Source of the DNA: Aquatica leii
Taxonomy: Eukaryota > Arthropoda > Insecta > Coleoptera > Lampyridae
DNA: 64,000 nt
NCBI GenBank assembly: GCA_035610365.1
Contig: CM069433.1
Span: 177,646,882-177,710,881 of the forward strand
Direction of reading: 5' to 3'
Within the stretch, counting starts at the first letter, position 1. Every line of letters starts with the position of its first letter. The notes under the pieces are model-generated. The model was not told where the DNA came from. It saw only the letters and a list, made by a program, of their open reading frames with translations, and did not search any database. A program made the position numbers and the translations under genes. Positions 21,064-31,781 of this stretch are shown piece after piece.

Positions 21064-21138
21064 CTTCATTGGGATTTGAACCTTTGTACGTAACGGCAAT
21101 ATTAGCGCAGTCGCACGATTGATGTCACTAGACCAAAA
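21064..21138 (-). repeat. tRNA-like sequence inside the right inverted repeat
   Basis: Mirror copy of 18944-19016 with a few changes; B-box ggttcaaatccc is kept, and the anticodon-like hairpin is partly lost (GCGCT aatatt GCCGT). Confidence 0.5.
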
Positions 21139-21376
21139 TGATTATTATTGATACGTTTTTTACATCTGTACTTTAAACTAAGCTTTTTACCACGCGACAT
21201 ATTTTTGAAAATATATTTCATATTTTTTATTAAATTTTAAAAATTATTACGCAAAACGTTGTCTGGTATGTTCTGATACTGGAAATATCTTAAAAACACA
21301 TTGGAAACATATAGATCATAATTTCCAAATTCCCTATGTTAATCTGCATGCTTCACAATTTCCGGGACAGACCGTA

Positions 21377-22249
21377 TAGTTTTTTAAGATGTCAGAACAA
21401 ATTTATAATAAAAAGTATTTTAGCTGATTAGTTTAAAGACTACTTAAGATGCTGGTTGTTTGTGGTCAGTTTTTCTCTTGATCTTTTTGGAAATATTTAA
21501 AATAATATTTGATTTATAAAACATTACGTGACTGTTTTTAGGAATGTTTAGAAGAGCATAGGACTCAATAGACAAATTTTATAAAAAAATAAGAATATAC
21601 ATATGAATTATTTGTCATACACAAGATCGATGATGGCGATCGCGATCATTTTATTGACATTAATTAGTGATTGTCTATGGCTTAAAAATCAATCATTTTG
21701 GGATAGTTTAGTCTTTGTACTTCGGGAAACATTCTTAAAATATAGTTAAACATTGTTACTTTTTAAATAAAAGTATTACGATATTACCAAATTTAATTTT
21801 AAAAAAAAACTGTATTGTAACAAAGAAATTTTAGTTATTTACACGATTATTAATTATTATAAACTTAATACACAAGATAGCAATTTAACAAACACGACAC
21901 TTGCATTAATTTATATATCACTGTAACTGTATACCGCCCGCGGATAATATTTACTATTTATCATTAAACACTTACTTGCACTTATTTGTTTAAACCGTTA
22001 AATTTTTCTCAAAAGCTGACTAAAACTTCTCTCGACTAACTTTTATGTTGTCACTTTATCTGGGACTAGAACATTTTTTCTGTTACTGCTTTAAATTATT
22101 TTGAATGTTTTTTAAACTTTGAGACGTTTCAGTATTTACAACTACTGCATATCTAAAAGAGAATTAACTGATTAGACTCTTCTTTAAAATAAAAACAAAT
22201 GTTTTAGGTAAAAGAATTGATTTTTTTCCACAATCACAATTGTTATTTT
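21377..22249. other. AT-rich DNA, nothing recognised
   Basis: Apart from a GATCGCGATC palindrome near 21637, no features. Confidence 0.5.
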
Positions 22250-22254
22250 ATAAA

Positions 22255-22385
22255 CGATCCATGATTGCGATTGTTCTTTTATAGGCGATCGATGATCGCG
22301 ATCATTAGTTTGTATGTAATCGATTGATTGTGATTGCGATCAGTTGTTTTAAGATTGCGATCGTATTTAAAATGTTCGTTTTGAT
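22255..22385. repeat. Cluster of GAT(T/C)GCGATC words
   Basis: Within about 120 bp the words gattgcgatt, gcgatcgatgatcgcgatca, gattgtgattgcgatcag and gattgcgatcg recur with irregular spacing. It may be a decayed short tandem repeat or a cluster of palindromic binding sites. Confidence 0.4.
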
Positions 22386-23039
22386 CACTGGGTTTTGATT
22401 GGTATAAGGTAAAACAAAAATTGCTGAATAATAGATATGTTGATAGTTTAAACGGTTTATAGTGCTTTGATTTTGTTATAAACATTGCGCAGAATACAAA
22501 AACGTCTCTGGTAGCAGCTTATGTTTATACTAAACAACCTAAAAATGTCGTCATTACAATTTCAAATTAAGCATTTTCTACGTAACGAATGTTTTTGGGT
22601 CTTATTTATGCTATGTCGTATGGAATAATGTATATACGCGAATGTGTCACGTCATGTTCATAACATAATTGAAGTACTCTAATGGTATTAAAATAAAAAT
22701 AAAACAAACAGTAAATAACCTATGTCATCGTAAAAGTTTCTAACTAATGATTTTCAAGAAATGTAATTTAATCGTAGCAGATTACATAGATTTACTGAAC
22801 TTCTTTGTTTACAACAAACACAAGTTACAGGAAATAGAGTTTTTGTATCGTGTGGACAAAGGAACGCTCCTGGCGAAACATAGGTTTCCTTCAGGGTTAG
22901 TTAATGCGGAGCATGTCTTATCCACAATTCAGTCCCTACACACTCATTTAATTTCTTATCATCTCCTTCTCTATCAATCTCTCTTTAGGATAACCATTAA
23001 ACAGGCCCTCCACAATTTGGTCAACCCTGACTGAGGTAG
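22386..23039. other. No gene recognised; may include the 5' part of a LINE
   Basis: Open frame 22747-23034 (plus) has no clear family motif. Its GC-richer 3' half lies directly before LINE endonuclease sequence and could be the LINE 5' region. Confidence 0.35.
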
Positions 23040-23600
23040 CGGTCTTAAGAATCTCTAGGTACGGACAGACTGCCAAATATATATTTTGACAAAATCAATC
23101 GAAAATGAGGAAGACCTAACAGAATTAAAATACAAACGAAATAAAGTTAATTGCGACATTCTATGTATTGTGGAAACCAGGAAAAAAAGAAAAAAAGATA
23201 TTACACTTAAAACAGGACATGTATTACTTAACAAAGGATACAAATACAGATACATGCTAGTAGTCGATATTCTAATACACAGAAAATAGGTACCTTATAT
23301 AAGTAAAATGTAGATAGTCTTAGTCTTAGAACAAAAAAATTAAAGGGCGTGTACTAGTGTACACATGTAAGAAGTGAAACTTCTTTATGGCCTTTTTTTT
23401 CGCAAAATGATCTACATGCAACTTTTCAGAAATTGGTTAAATAAAGTTAAATTAGATAAAGTTTAAACAAAAGGATTTTATTATCATAGACATGAATACA
23501 AATTATCATAGACATGAATACAAATAACCGATTGCGCCACGAAGGCTGATATTTGATGATTTTGTAGAATTTGTGGAGTATTACAACAACAATTGATCGT
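23040..23600 (+). pseudogene. RTE-like LINE endonuclease remnant
   Basis: Non-LTR endonuclease blocks can be read in changing frames: RKRNKVNCDILCIVETR-like sequence at 23110-23175 (the ETR block holds a catalytic glutamate in this family), then KKDITLKTGHVLLNKGYKY, then, after decayed DNA, KDFIIIDMNTN at about 23472-23504 (the D-x-N block) and FDDFVEFVEYYNNN near 23554-23595. The order is that of apurinic-type endonucleases that nick target DNA for target-primed reverse transcription. A 23-bp segment (ttatcatagacatgaataca plus aat) is tandemly duplicated at 23490-23530. Stops and frame changes make it non-functional. Confidence 0.65.
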
Positions 23601-23662
23601 ATCTTATAGCAACGTTTTGACCGTGTACCTTATAACCATCCGTTTTGTGACCTAGAGTATGT

Positions 23663-23736
23663 GCCTCCTTGGCGCAATCGGCTAGCGCGTTCGGCTGTTA
23701 CCCGAAAGGTTGGTGGTTCGAGCCCACCCGGGGGCG
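23663..23736 (+). tRNA. tRNA-Asn (anticodon GTT)
   Basis: A 74-nt cloverleaf: acceptor GCCTCCT with CGGGGGC plus discriminator G; D arm with GGCGCAATCGGCTAGCGC; anticodon stem TTCGG/CCGAA with loop CTGTTAC, so anticodon GTT (23697-23699); T arm GGTGG/CCACC with loop TTCGAGC. No intron. A run of T follows at 23740-23744, as expected for a Pol III stop. It differs from the usual metazoan tRNA-Asn by a T:C mismatch in the last acceptor pair and by C at position 38, so it may be a variant or lightly decayed gene. No encoded CCA or A-tail follows, so it is not an obvious retro-copy. Confidence 0.85.
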
Positions 23737-23954
23737 AACTTTTTATTTATTTTACTACCTTTGAACACCTTGTACAATTTGTATTTTTTAAAAATATTTT
23801 AGAATTTTATAATAAATAATTCCACCCAAGTATTAGAAAAATAGATATAATTACTTACTTTTGTTAAAAATCCACTGGAATTAGAATTAAAATAAAGACT
23901 TTGATTTTGTTGATCACTTTAATATTTATATTATTTATAACGTCACTATTACGT

Positions 23955-24060
23955 TTCAGAAAAAAAAAGATGGCGCGTAACGGAATAATGTTACGCGTGA
24001 CCGAAAAAAATGTGACGGTAAAAAATGTGACGCGTAAAATATGACGGTAAATTTTTTTCC
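23955..24060. repeat. Short tandem/inverted repeats of (t)gtgacg(c)gtaaaa
   Basis: cgcgtaacggaataatgttacgcg is a small hairpin, followed by gtgacggtaaaaaatgtgac and gcgtaaaatatgacggtaaa: at least three units of about 16-18 bp. Confidence 0.5.
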
Positions 24061-24079
24061 AACGCCGATAAAAAAGTTT

Positions 24080-24660
24080 CACTTCAAAAAACGAAATCTT
24101 ATAAAATTTGGTAAAAAAAACAATAAAATGAAAAACAACGATATTGATATATTAGAAAACGACACTCTTCAGATAGCAACGCTAATAAAAAATAACAGAA
24201 CCTTGAGTAATTTTAAGATAAAAAAACCAAAAGAAAGATATGCTCAAACTGAAAGATAAACAAAGAAACATAATAACAGATGCTGGAAATTAGAATCAAA
24301 AGTCTCTGACAAAACAAACTCGCAAAACGACGTAAAAGAAAAAACAAATGGAAAAGAACATATTATCAACGTAAATTTGGAAGAACTACTAGAAATTGCA
24401 ATAGGAGAAATAGAACTGGTTTTAAAACAAACGAAGAACGGCAAAATTAGAAGCGACAATAACATTCTATCAGAAATGTCGAAAGAGTATAAGGAGGCAA
24501 CAAAACAAGAATTACAAAAATTGTTCAACGAAGAATAAGAACCGAATGGGAAAATTTAATAATTATCTTTATATTTAAGAAAGTTGATTCAACTAAACTT
24601 AAGAATTACGGATTATGTTTGTTGTCACCATTAAGTATGAAAATTTTTTTAGTGTAGTAT
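24080..24660 (+). pseudogene. RTE-like LINE reverse-transcriptase N-terminal remnant
   Basis: Reads, with one stop and one frame change, as the leader of a non-LTR reverse transcriptase: INVNLEELLEIAIGEIELV, KQTKNGKIRSDNNILSEMS and ELQKLFNEE (24370-24536), then in the next frame ENLIIIFIFKKVDSTKLKNY and LCLLSPLSMKIF. These correspond to the region before the catalytic palm. The catalytic YADD part is absent, since the element ends at about 24660 against a repeat shared with 38885. It probably belongs to the same copy as the endonuclease at 23040-23600. Confidence 0.7.
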
Positions 24661-24965
24661 TTATATTATTAAACGGTGGGCTTTGTTTTGTTTAATCACA
24701 AGGTATTGGTAATTGGTGTTATATTCAGCAATATAAATTTGTTCTTTTGGAATGTAAAAATTAAACTAACAAATTTAATGTTATGTGCGACTTGTTGCCT
24801 AATCTTAGGGATTGCATCAACAACTATTGTCTGTGATATTTACTAACGAACTTTTTTAACATATCTTTGTTAAAATAAATATATTCGTTGTTATAACCTA
24901 TGTTTTGTCATTTGTTTTCTTTCAGTGTTGAACAGATTTAAACGGTACCTGCCATTAACAGTTTC
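24660..24965 (+). repeat. Dispersed repeat, copy 1 (also at 38885-39172)
   Basis: Shares with 38885-39172 the words ttttggaatgtaaaaatta, caacaattattgtctg-like sequence, aaataaatrtaytcgttgtt and tttgtcatttgtt, ending near aaacggtayctgycat. Possibly an LTR or a LINE 3' end; no coding. Confidence 0.6.
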
Positions 24966-25119
24966 TTTTAGTTATGGGTAAATTTTCGTAACTGAACCGA
25001 TGTTTCTTTTAGTTTTAATTATTGCTGTTTTCTAACGTCATCAAACAGATTTAGTTTGAATAATATTTTCTTTGTATAACGTAAAATTTGGTAGCATGTG
25101 AACGCATTGTTTTGATACA

Positions 25120-25954
25120 TTGTTGTTTTGTTTTGTACAAAACGAAATAGAAACAGAAGCAATTGTAACAAGATCTGGAAGAGTATCAAAAAAGAAAGAG
25201 TCGCCGGATTACGTTGCATATAACGCGTCAAGTATTATTAGCCCAGATGAAAGTCCTAATGGCAGCGATCTAAGGACCGTGCAAGAAGCTCTATCGAGAG
25301 GTGATAAAGTGCATTGGGAAGAAGTTATGAAAAGAGAGTACAATTCTTTAATGGAAAATGGGGTTTGGATTTTTTCCGACTGTCCACCCAACAAGAAAAT
25401 CATTAGAAATAAATGGGTATTTTGTCTTAAGAATGGTTCCAATGGCAGGAAACGTTACAAAGCTCGGCTAGTCGCCAAAGGCTTTACTCAAGAGTACCGA
25501 GTTGACTACAACGAAACTTTTTCACCGGTGCGGTGGTACAATAAGAATAATGTTTGCATCATCTGTGAAATTTGATTTAGAGATTGATCACATAGATTTT
25601 GACTCAGCTTTTCTTAATGGGAAAATCTCTGAAACAATTTATATGAATCAGCCAGAATATTTTATTGATGAAACAAATAAAAATAAAGTTTGCTTACTTA
25701 AAAAAGCATTTTACGGTTTAAAGCAGTCTTCAAGAGTGTAGAATAACAAGCTTTTTGGGATTAAATGTTGAACATGATAAGAAAAATAATGTTATAAAGA
25801 TTAATCAAAAGCAATACATATTAGATTTATTGCATCAATTTAAAATGAAAGACGAGAAAACTATTTTAACACCTATTGAAATAGGTTTAAAACTCAACAA
25901 AATAAATGAAGAAATTTTTTTGAATGTTCCATATCAACGTCTAATTAGTTCTTT
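25120..25954 (+). pseudogene. Copia-type pol: reverse transcriptase part
   Basis: The frame from 25160 has the start of a Ty1/Copia reverse transcriptase: HWEEVMKREYNSLMENGVW, KWVFCLKNGSNGRKRYKARL, VAKGFTQEYRVDYNETFSPV. A frameshift near 25530 moves to LEIDHIDFDSAFLNGKISE and KAFYGLKQSSRV. A stop and a deletion of the segment that should carry the YVDD active site follow, and reading resumes with LGLNVEHDKKNN and the TPIEIGLKLNK block. At 25953 the gene is interrupted by a piggyBac insertion and continues at 28333. Gag, protease and most of the integrase are absent. The deletion and frameshift make it inactive. Confidence 0.85.
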
Positions 25955-26206
25955 AACCCTTTCAGCACGGCTACATTTTCACTTGTTTTGCTGTGCGGAC
26001 GGCAGTTTTTTGCATACCGGATGGAAGGGTGTCATATATATATCGGTCACCTAGTATTTAGCACAAAATAAAAGGATTTTATGACGAAAATGAAATAGAA
26101 CTTTATTGAAGTCAATAAAAATTAACAGATATTGCATATCGATGCCCAAAAATAACAACTGAAGCTAATATTGCATCAAGGCTAAGTACTAATTAATTGA
26201 AAATAC

Positions 26207-28046
26207 TCAAAATATCACTTTAGTGTGAAATTCTTGAAAACATGGAAACACGCATAAGCCTACGTTACATTCTTTGCACATGTATCTGGAAGTGCTTCTC
26301 TTCTTTTGTCGTAGTTTTGTCTGGGAACAGACAGTGCACCTTCTTGAAGCATTTTTGGATTTCTCAGTCGCAGGTACAATGGATGGAAAGTACCTCTCAG
26401 TCAATCTTGAAGTTGTTGCAGCAGACATAGGTGTGGGTTTATTCACATGTCCGTATCTGAAATAGATATAAATACCATTATCAAATTATGTACAATAGGT
26501 ATCAAAAAAACACAAACCTTTCCAAAAGTTGACGTATAAGGTTCATTTGAAACTCCGCAAGTGGATATTTGATAGAATGTTTTGTAGAGAACATACCATG
26601 GGCATTCAGTACACAGATATCCAGGGTGTGCACAAACAATTTCTTATACCATTTAATAGATTTACGCAGGACGTCGATGCTACTCATCATCATGGCCGAT
26701 CGATCCACGGCATCCATTTTCTCATTATAGTCAACTACACACAATGGTTTCTTGGCACACTCGTTTCTTGCACGGTCGATCTTGTTTAAAGTTACAATTT
26801 TGTTTTCGTGCATAGTGTGATCATCGTGACATCCCTTCTATCTTTCTATTTCGTCACTAAACACATATCTGAGCTTCTCGAAGCAGTTTCTCCTTTTTTG
26901 AGTTTTCTTTCAAGTTTGGGGATATGGAGCGTATTAGACCTAACGGTCTCACACGAATTGGCCATTCTTTTAAATAAATAGTGTGACAGTATTGAACTAC
27001 TATAAAAGCTGTCAGTGTATAGCGAATGCTCTTTGTTTAGATACGGTTCCATAAGCATAGCCACTATATTCCCCGAGGCTCCCAAGCCAGTTATATTTTT
27101 TTGTTCAACGTAGGTGTCTTTGCCAATATACACAATGAAATCCAACACAATACCACTCTCACAATCACATAGAACATACAGCTTTATGCCGAAACGATGA
27201 CGTTTGGTCTTTATGTACTGTTTAAAGCTGAGTCTACCCTTGAACAGTACCATGCTCTCATGAATCACCAAATTTTGAAATGGATAGAACTCTGATTTGA
27301 ATCTTCGCTTGATTTCTTCTAGTACATACTGGATCTTGTGCAGACGGTTATTAGCTTCTGCCTCCTCATTATTTGCAAAATGAAGATTTCTGAGGATTTG
27401 TAAATATCTGTCTCTTTCCATGTACTTACTGAAAGCTGGGGTGTTTAGTAATGGATCTACTAACCAATTTTCTTTTATTTTCATTTTTTTATTTCTAGAC
27501 ATTAGCATACTCAATGCAATGAAAGTAAAAAATTCTCCGTCTAATAATTAAAACTATATACCGAACAATATCTTCAGTGAAAAGATCTAAGAAAAATTCA
27601 ATCTCTAGTGAATCTTCAGTCAGATGTTCGTTAGTCACTCCACTATTACTATCATCAAATGCATGTACTTTTGGCACAAAATCCTGTTTTGTCCATGTAA
27701 TAATTACGTTTCTATAGTCTGTTACGTCGGCGTCAAGATTATCGTCGTTAATGTCAACATCTGGCACTGGCACATCTCTGTCTTCGAAGCTTATTTCATT
27801 TACCTCACTTTCGTCACTTTCCTGATGGCCCATGTCATTTTCACTTGGTAGATATTCGCTCCCGCTATCAATAAACGGCTCCTCATCACTATCAGAGCCG
27901 AATATATCATTGTTTTCAAGCAAACCATTGATATGGCGAACCTCACGTTCATCCAATCCGCAATAACTATTGTTAAAACCACTCTCCACCCTAACACGCT
28001 TTTTTGAAGGCCCTGGCTGTTCCTCTGTCGACATTTTAAACGACAC
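26207..28046 (-). pseudogene. piggyBac-type transposase, decayed
   Basis: Starts at about ATG 28046 or 28034 with an acidic N-terminus (DSDEEPFIDSGSEY), as usual for the family. A frameshift near 27530 leads to LVDPLLNTPAFSKYMERDRY and the catalytic domain: NLVIHESMVLFKGRLSFKQY, KRHRFGIKLYVLCDCESG, SLYTDSFYSS. After a stop near 26845 and a frame change come KKPLCVVDYNEKMDAVDRSA and a cysteine-rich C-terminal finger (RCTVCSQ ... YMCKECNVGLCVFPCF). In the first catalytic block the expected aspartate is histidine (IHES instead of IDES); the second (TDSF) and third (AVDRS) aspartates remain. With one stop, two frameshifts and the lost aspartate it is inactive. Family certain. Confidence 0.9.
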
Positions 28047-28049
28047 TAA

Positions 28050-28328
28050 CCACTAGTTACGCTGGCTACCCACTGACCGTGCCACGTCGACGACTGTCGT
28101 GAATATCCGCCGTCGGCAGATACATCGGTCGTTCGTCGGTATGGCACGGATTATATCCGACCGACATTTCGGTCAGTCGTCTGTGCGGCAAATCGATTTT
28201 TAAAATTTGTCTGAAATATATGACATTAGTCCATGGAGCTTGAATAACTCGATGTCACATATATCAGTCAGCTGTCTGTGTGCCAAATTTGTATGTGGCA
28301 GATACATCGGTCATCCGTACTGAAAGGG
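28050..28328. repeat. Subterminal repeats at the piggyBac right end
   Basis: ggcagatacatcggtc occurs at about 28114 and 28293; cagtcgtctgtgcggcaaat and cagctgtctgtgtgccaaat at about 28174 and 28270. These direct repeats near the end are candidate transposase-binding sites. Confidence 0.6.
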
Positions 28329-28332
28329 TTAA

Positions 28333-28800
28333 TGTATTTAGTCGTTCATACAAGACCTGATACAGCATATAATGTTAGTTACTTAAGTCAATTTAATACA
28401 AAATTTGATCAACAACACTGGAATCATGCTAAAAGAATTTTAAAGTATTTGAAGGGTACTGTTAATAAAATTTTAACATTTGAAAAATCAGGTAACATTG
28501 TAGGTTTTGTAGATGCTGATTTTTCGAAAGATATTTGTGACAGAAAGTCATATGATGGTTATATTTTCAAAATCGGAAATGGTGCCATATCTTGGAAATC
28601 ACAAAAGCAATCCTGTGTAGCACTTTCAAGTATAGAGGCTGAGTACATTACTATTTTGAAAGCAACTAAAGAAGCCGTTTTAATTGAAGCTTTTTTTCAG
28701 AATTTTGTGAATTAAGAAGCTTTATTGTTTTGATAGAGATAGCCAAAGTGCTCAAAAAAAAATAAAAAACCAATTGAGCGTTGTCATAATAACATGATTG
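28333..28800 (+). pseudogene. Copia-type pol: RNase H part (continuation after piggyBac)
   Basis: Continues the frame broken at 25954: YLVVHTRPDTAYNVSYLSQF, HWNHAKRILKYLKGTVNKI, then the Copia RNase H blocks GFVDADFSKDICDRKSYDGY, ISWKSQKQSCVALSSIEAEY and KATKEAVLIEAFF. A stop at 28713 is followed in another frame by DRDSQSAQKK, the last trace. It would be the C-terminal end of the polyprotein that degrades the RNA strand during reverse transcription. No LTR was identified downstream. Confidence 0.85.
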
Positions 28801-29114
28801 TGAAAATAGTTGTGTGCGTTAATTAAAAATAAAAACTTTCTTCAGTTTATATTGGCGTATATAGTTTCATTTCCACGTACAAACCAACATGTTCCAGTCC
28901 ACGTTTGTTACTTTTGTGTTGTATTTGTTCTTGTGTTTAATTAATTTATTTTCGTTGTTAATTTATTTGTATGGTTGTCTTCATAGTGCAGTTTGAGACA
29001 CACCACTTTTCTAAGTCTATAAATGTAAGTGTAATTCGTTGTAGTATTAATTACTGATAACAACTGTTAGTTTTACCTGCCATATAACAACTACAATTTT
29101 TAATAAAACAAAGA
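28801..29114. other. No gene recognised
   Basis: T-rich DNA after the Copia remnant; a 3' UTR or LTR would be expected but no second copy was found. Confidence 0.4.
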
Positions 29115-29153
29115 CCTGAAGAAGTAAGCACATAGCTGCACAAAACGTCGCCT
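29115..29153 (+). ncRNA. Degenerate hammerhead-like motif
   Basis: CTGAAGA (CUGANGA class), a stem with one bulge (GTAAGC with GCTGCAC), then CAAAACGTC. The GAAA core is AAAA as in the 8922 motif, and stem I pairs only one base. Probably a decayed Penelope-type end. Confidence 0.35.
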
Positions 29154-30237
29154 TATATAGACACTTAAAGTGTTTTGATACCCCTCCAAGAACCTCAAAG
29201 AAAAAAGTCCAATGAAGGAAGAAAATAATAAAAAACTTAACGTTATAGGAACTTGTATTACCTTCATAGGCACAATTGACTTGTCACTAAATGTCAGCAC
29301 CTGGCATTCATTTATTTAATTGTGAATATTTAATTATTAACGTTTTTAATAAAGCAGTTTTCATATAATCGTAAACGGTATAATCTTTATTTAAAAATGT
29401 GTACCTTGCGTTTAATTTCATTTAAGATATTATTAACACACTAGTGCTGTAATAAATTTAAAAAAGCACTTATGTTTAGTATATATTTAGAAATATACAT
29501 TTAGTTTTTTTTTGTATATTCATTTAATTATTGCTTTAGCAGTTTTATAAGAAAAACCATGAAATAAAATTTAAAAAAAGTAACAAAACATAATAAAGGT
29601 TAACTGACATTACTAAAAACGTTTAGAAACGTTAAAGTAACAAAAGCATTTTTTACAATTATCTGAATTAATAATAAAAATCGATTTTACGTTTCTTCCA
29701 ATATAGATACATTTTTCTTATACATTGAGATCTTAATTTATTACTTTTTTATTAACAAAACATAATTGACTAATATTAAAAAAATAAAGAAAAATAACTT
29801 ATTGTATGTTTTAATTAAACATTTTTTAGACGTTTTTTATGTAATGATTTGTTGAAATGTTGAGTGTTCATTTAATTTTTTTTTAATTATCATTGTTTTA
29901 TATTACGTTTTTAATTAAATTCTAAATATAACTTTTTGATTTGATGCAATTAATATTGGCAACATTATTTATTATTATTATTATTTTAATTAATAAATTA
30001 ATTATTTATTTCTAATAATAATAATAACATAATAATAGCAAAATTTTTGGATGCAATTATTTTTTGCTTAGAAAACAACGTATTTGGCAGATATGTTATT
30101 TTTGTCTAATAATTTGAATATTTTTTGGATATTTAAACATTATTTAAGATAAGTTAATTTTGATTAATTGTACGGATGATAAAATTACTCGTGTTACAGT
30201 ATTTTATAAACATTATCAATTTTATTTTTATTTGATA
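29154..30237. other. AT-rich DNA with a TTA/TAA microsatellite
   Basis: At 29967-30045 runs of (TTA)n and (TAA)n lie in inverted order around ttaattaataaattaatta. No genes. Confidence 0.55.
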
Positions 30238-30241
30238 TTAA

Positions 30242-31777
30242 GGGGAGGTTTACTTGTATTTGACTGAAAAGTAAGCAAACTTTGACGTTTATTTGTGCCA
30301 GAGTAAAAATACTTACAAACTTCTGATTTTGAACATTATATTCGTCAAGAATTTAGCAATAAGTGATATTTTTTTGAAAATTTAAAAACAAAATGGTGGT
30401 TTAGAATGGCGGTTTGCATGGACTGCTATTGACACAAAATTGATCCACAACTTCGAGTCTTCGCCCTCTGGTGGTGAACCGAAATCAAAAATATTTTTTG
30501 GTATTAAAGTTTATAAAATTCCTTATGACTTATACCTAACTAGAATGAAGTTGTACCAAAATTAACAAAAATATGGACACTAGAACATAAAAGTTAATTT
30601 TTTACCTCTTTTTTTAACTTTAAACTCACTTAAAAAATATTGATGAACACTTTTTTTCTTCATTTTAGGTATAAGTCATACAAAAAAGTATATCTTTTAA
30701 GGCATACTTTGCAGAATGTAAATTAAATGAATTGTTCAAGCCCTATGCTCGAAGTTGTAGTAAAAAATGTAGTTTCGAGAAAAACGCGTTTAAAGTTGTG
30801 GTAAAGTTTAGATTGGGATTATATTCTCGTTTGCATGACAAGTTTTAGTTGCTATACGTTTTCGGGGTTGCTGAATACAAATCTTAAATCAATTTTGCAA
30901 AATTCAAAATGGCGGATCCAATATGGCCAACCAAAGAATTTTTGTTCACTATAATTTAAAACAGATTTTCAACTTATTGGTCTTTTTTAGCCGTAAATTG
31001 AATTCTTTCGAAATGTTTTTTCCAACCCTGAGAAAGTGCTGGTCTCGTTTTCGGCATTTTATTGAAATGAGAAAATATGACGGCGAAAAATGTTAGCAAC
31101 GCAGGTTCTCGTCGGTTTGACTTTGTTTAATTGTAATAAAATGTGCACGCTCGATTAAGAAAACAACTATATAAAACATGAGAAAAAAAAGGTTTTATTG
31201 ATATCTATTATTTACATCGGTCTCGTAAACTATAAAATTAATTTTTTTAAAGAATAAAATATATTGTTTTCCAAATGTTATTCTTAGACAAATTCACAAA
31301 CAGGGGTCTAATAAAGGCGGTTTTTTCTATTATATTTATTTTATCTGGGCATAGTTTACGAGACCCCTTATTGAGAGTTATATGACATTTATTACGTTTT
31401 TATACAAGTAATAATTGGTTCAGTTGTTGTAAAACAAAGAATAACTATTTAAATCAATAAATTAAAAAATTTTAAAAATCTATGGTTTATCGTTATCGTA
31501 AATTTGTTTTACTATTACCAAATCATATTCGTTCATTTATATTTTAATAAACTGCACGTTTTAAATAAATACGCTGCTTTCAATTTGGTCCGCGCGGTGA
31601 ACTGACTTGAGCGTCATTCAGCGCGCGTGCAGTAGGTGCGCTCAAGACGCTTTAGTTACATAAATATGTTTTGGATCGAAAACTCCTTTCACACAAAAAT
31701 TCTAGACATATGTAGCTTACATATTATGAAAAAAAAAAGAAATCGATTTTTTCAAAAAATTCCAAGTAAACCTCCCC
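30242..31777. mobile_element. 1.5-kb non-autonomous element with TTAA flanks
   Basis: Ends GGGGAGGTTTACTTG are perfectly inverted over 15 bp and each is flanked by TTAA (30238-30241, 31778-31781). No open frame. Internal inverted segments: acttataccta/taggtataagt (30526, 30668) and ggtctcgtaaactat/atagtttacgagacc (31220, 31353). A GC-rich patch at 31588-31655 contains cttgagcg...cgctcaag. TTAA duplication points to piggyBac-type mobilisation, though the ends differ from the CCCTTTCAG ends at 25957. Confidence 0.7.
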
Positions 31778-31781
31778 TTAA

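Larger units (their letters stand above)
18831..21374 (+). mobile_element. Tc1/mariner-superfamily element with very long inverted ends
   Basis: Ends read CCGTGTGTCCCGGAAA (left) and CGGTCTGTCCCGGAAA (right complement), each next to TA. Inverted arms reach inward about 500 bp on the left (to about 19355) and 640 bp on the right (from about 20730). The right arm has about 125 extra bp near its tip. Both arms contain the same tRNA-like stretch. Between them lies a decayed transposase on the plus strand. The 2544-bp size comes from the extended arms. Confidence 0.8.
25957..28328 (-). mobile_element. piggyBac-family element inserted in Copia at TTAA
   Basis: A 2372-bp insertion bounded by TTAA at 25953-25956 and 28329-28332. 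Ends are CCCTTTCAGCACGG and, on the complement at the right, CCCTTTCAGTACGG. Taking out the element with one TTAA joins the Copia frame without loss (serine-leucine then methionine-tyrosine), which proves the boundaries. The transposase is on the minus strand. The right 280 bp contain repeated subterminal motifs. Confidence 0.95.
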
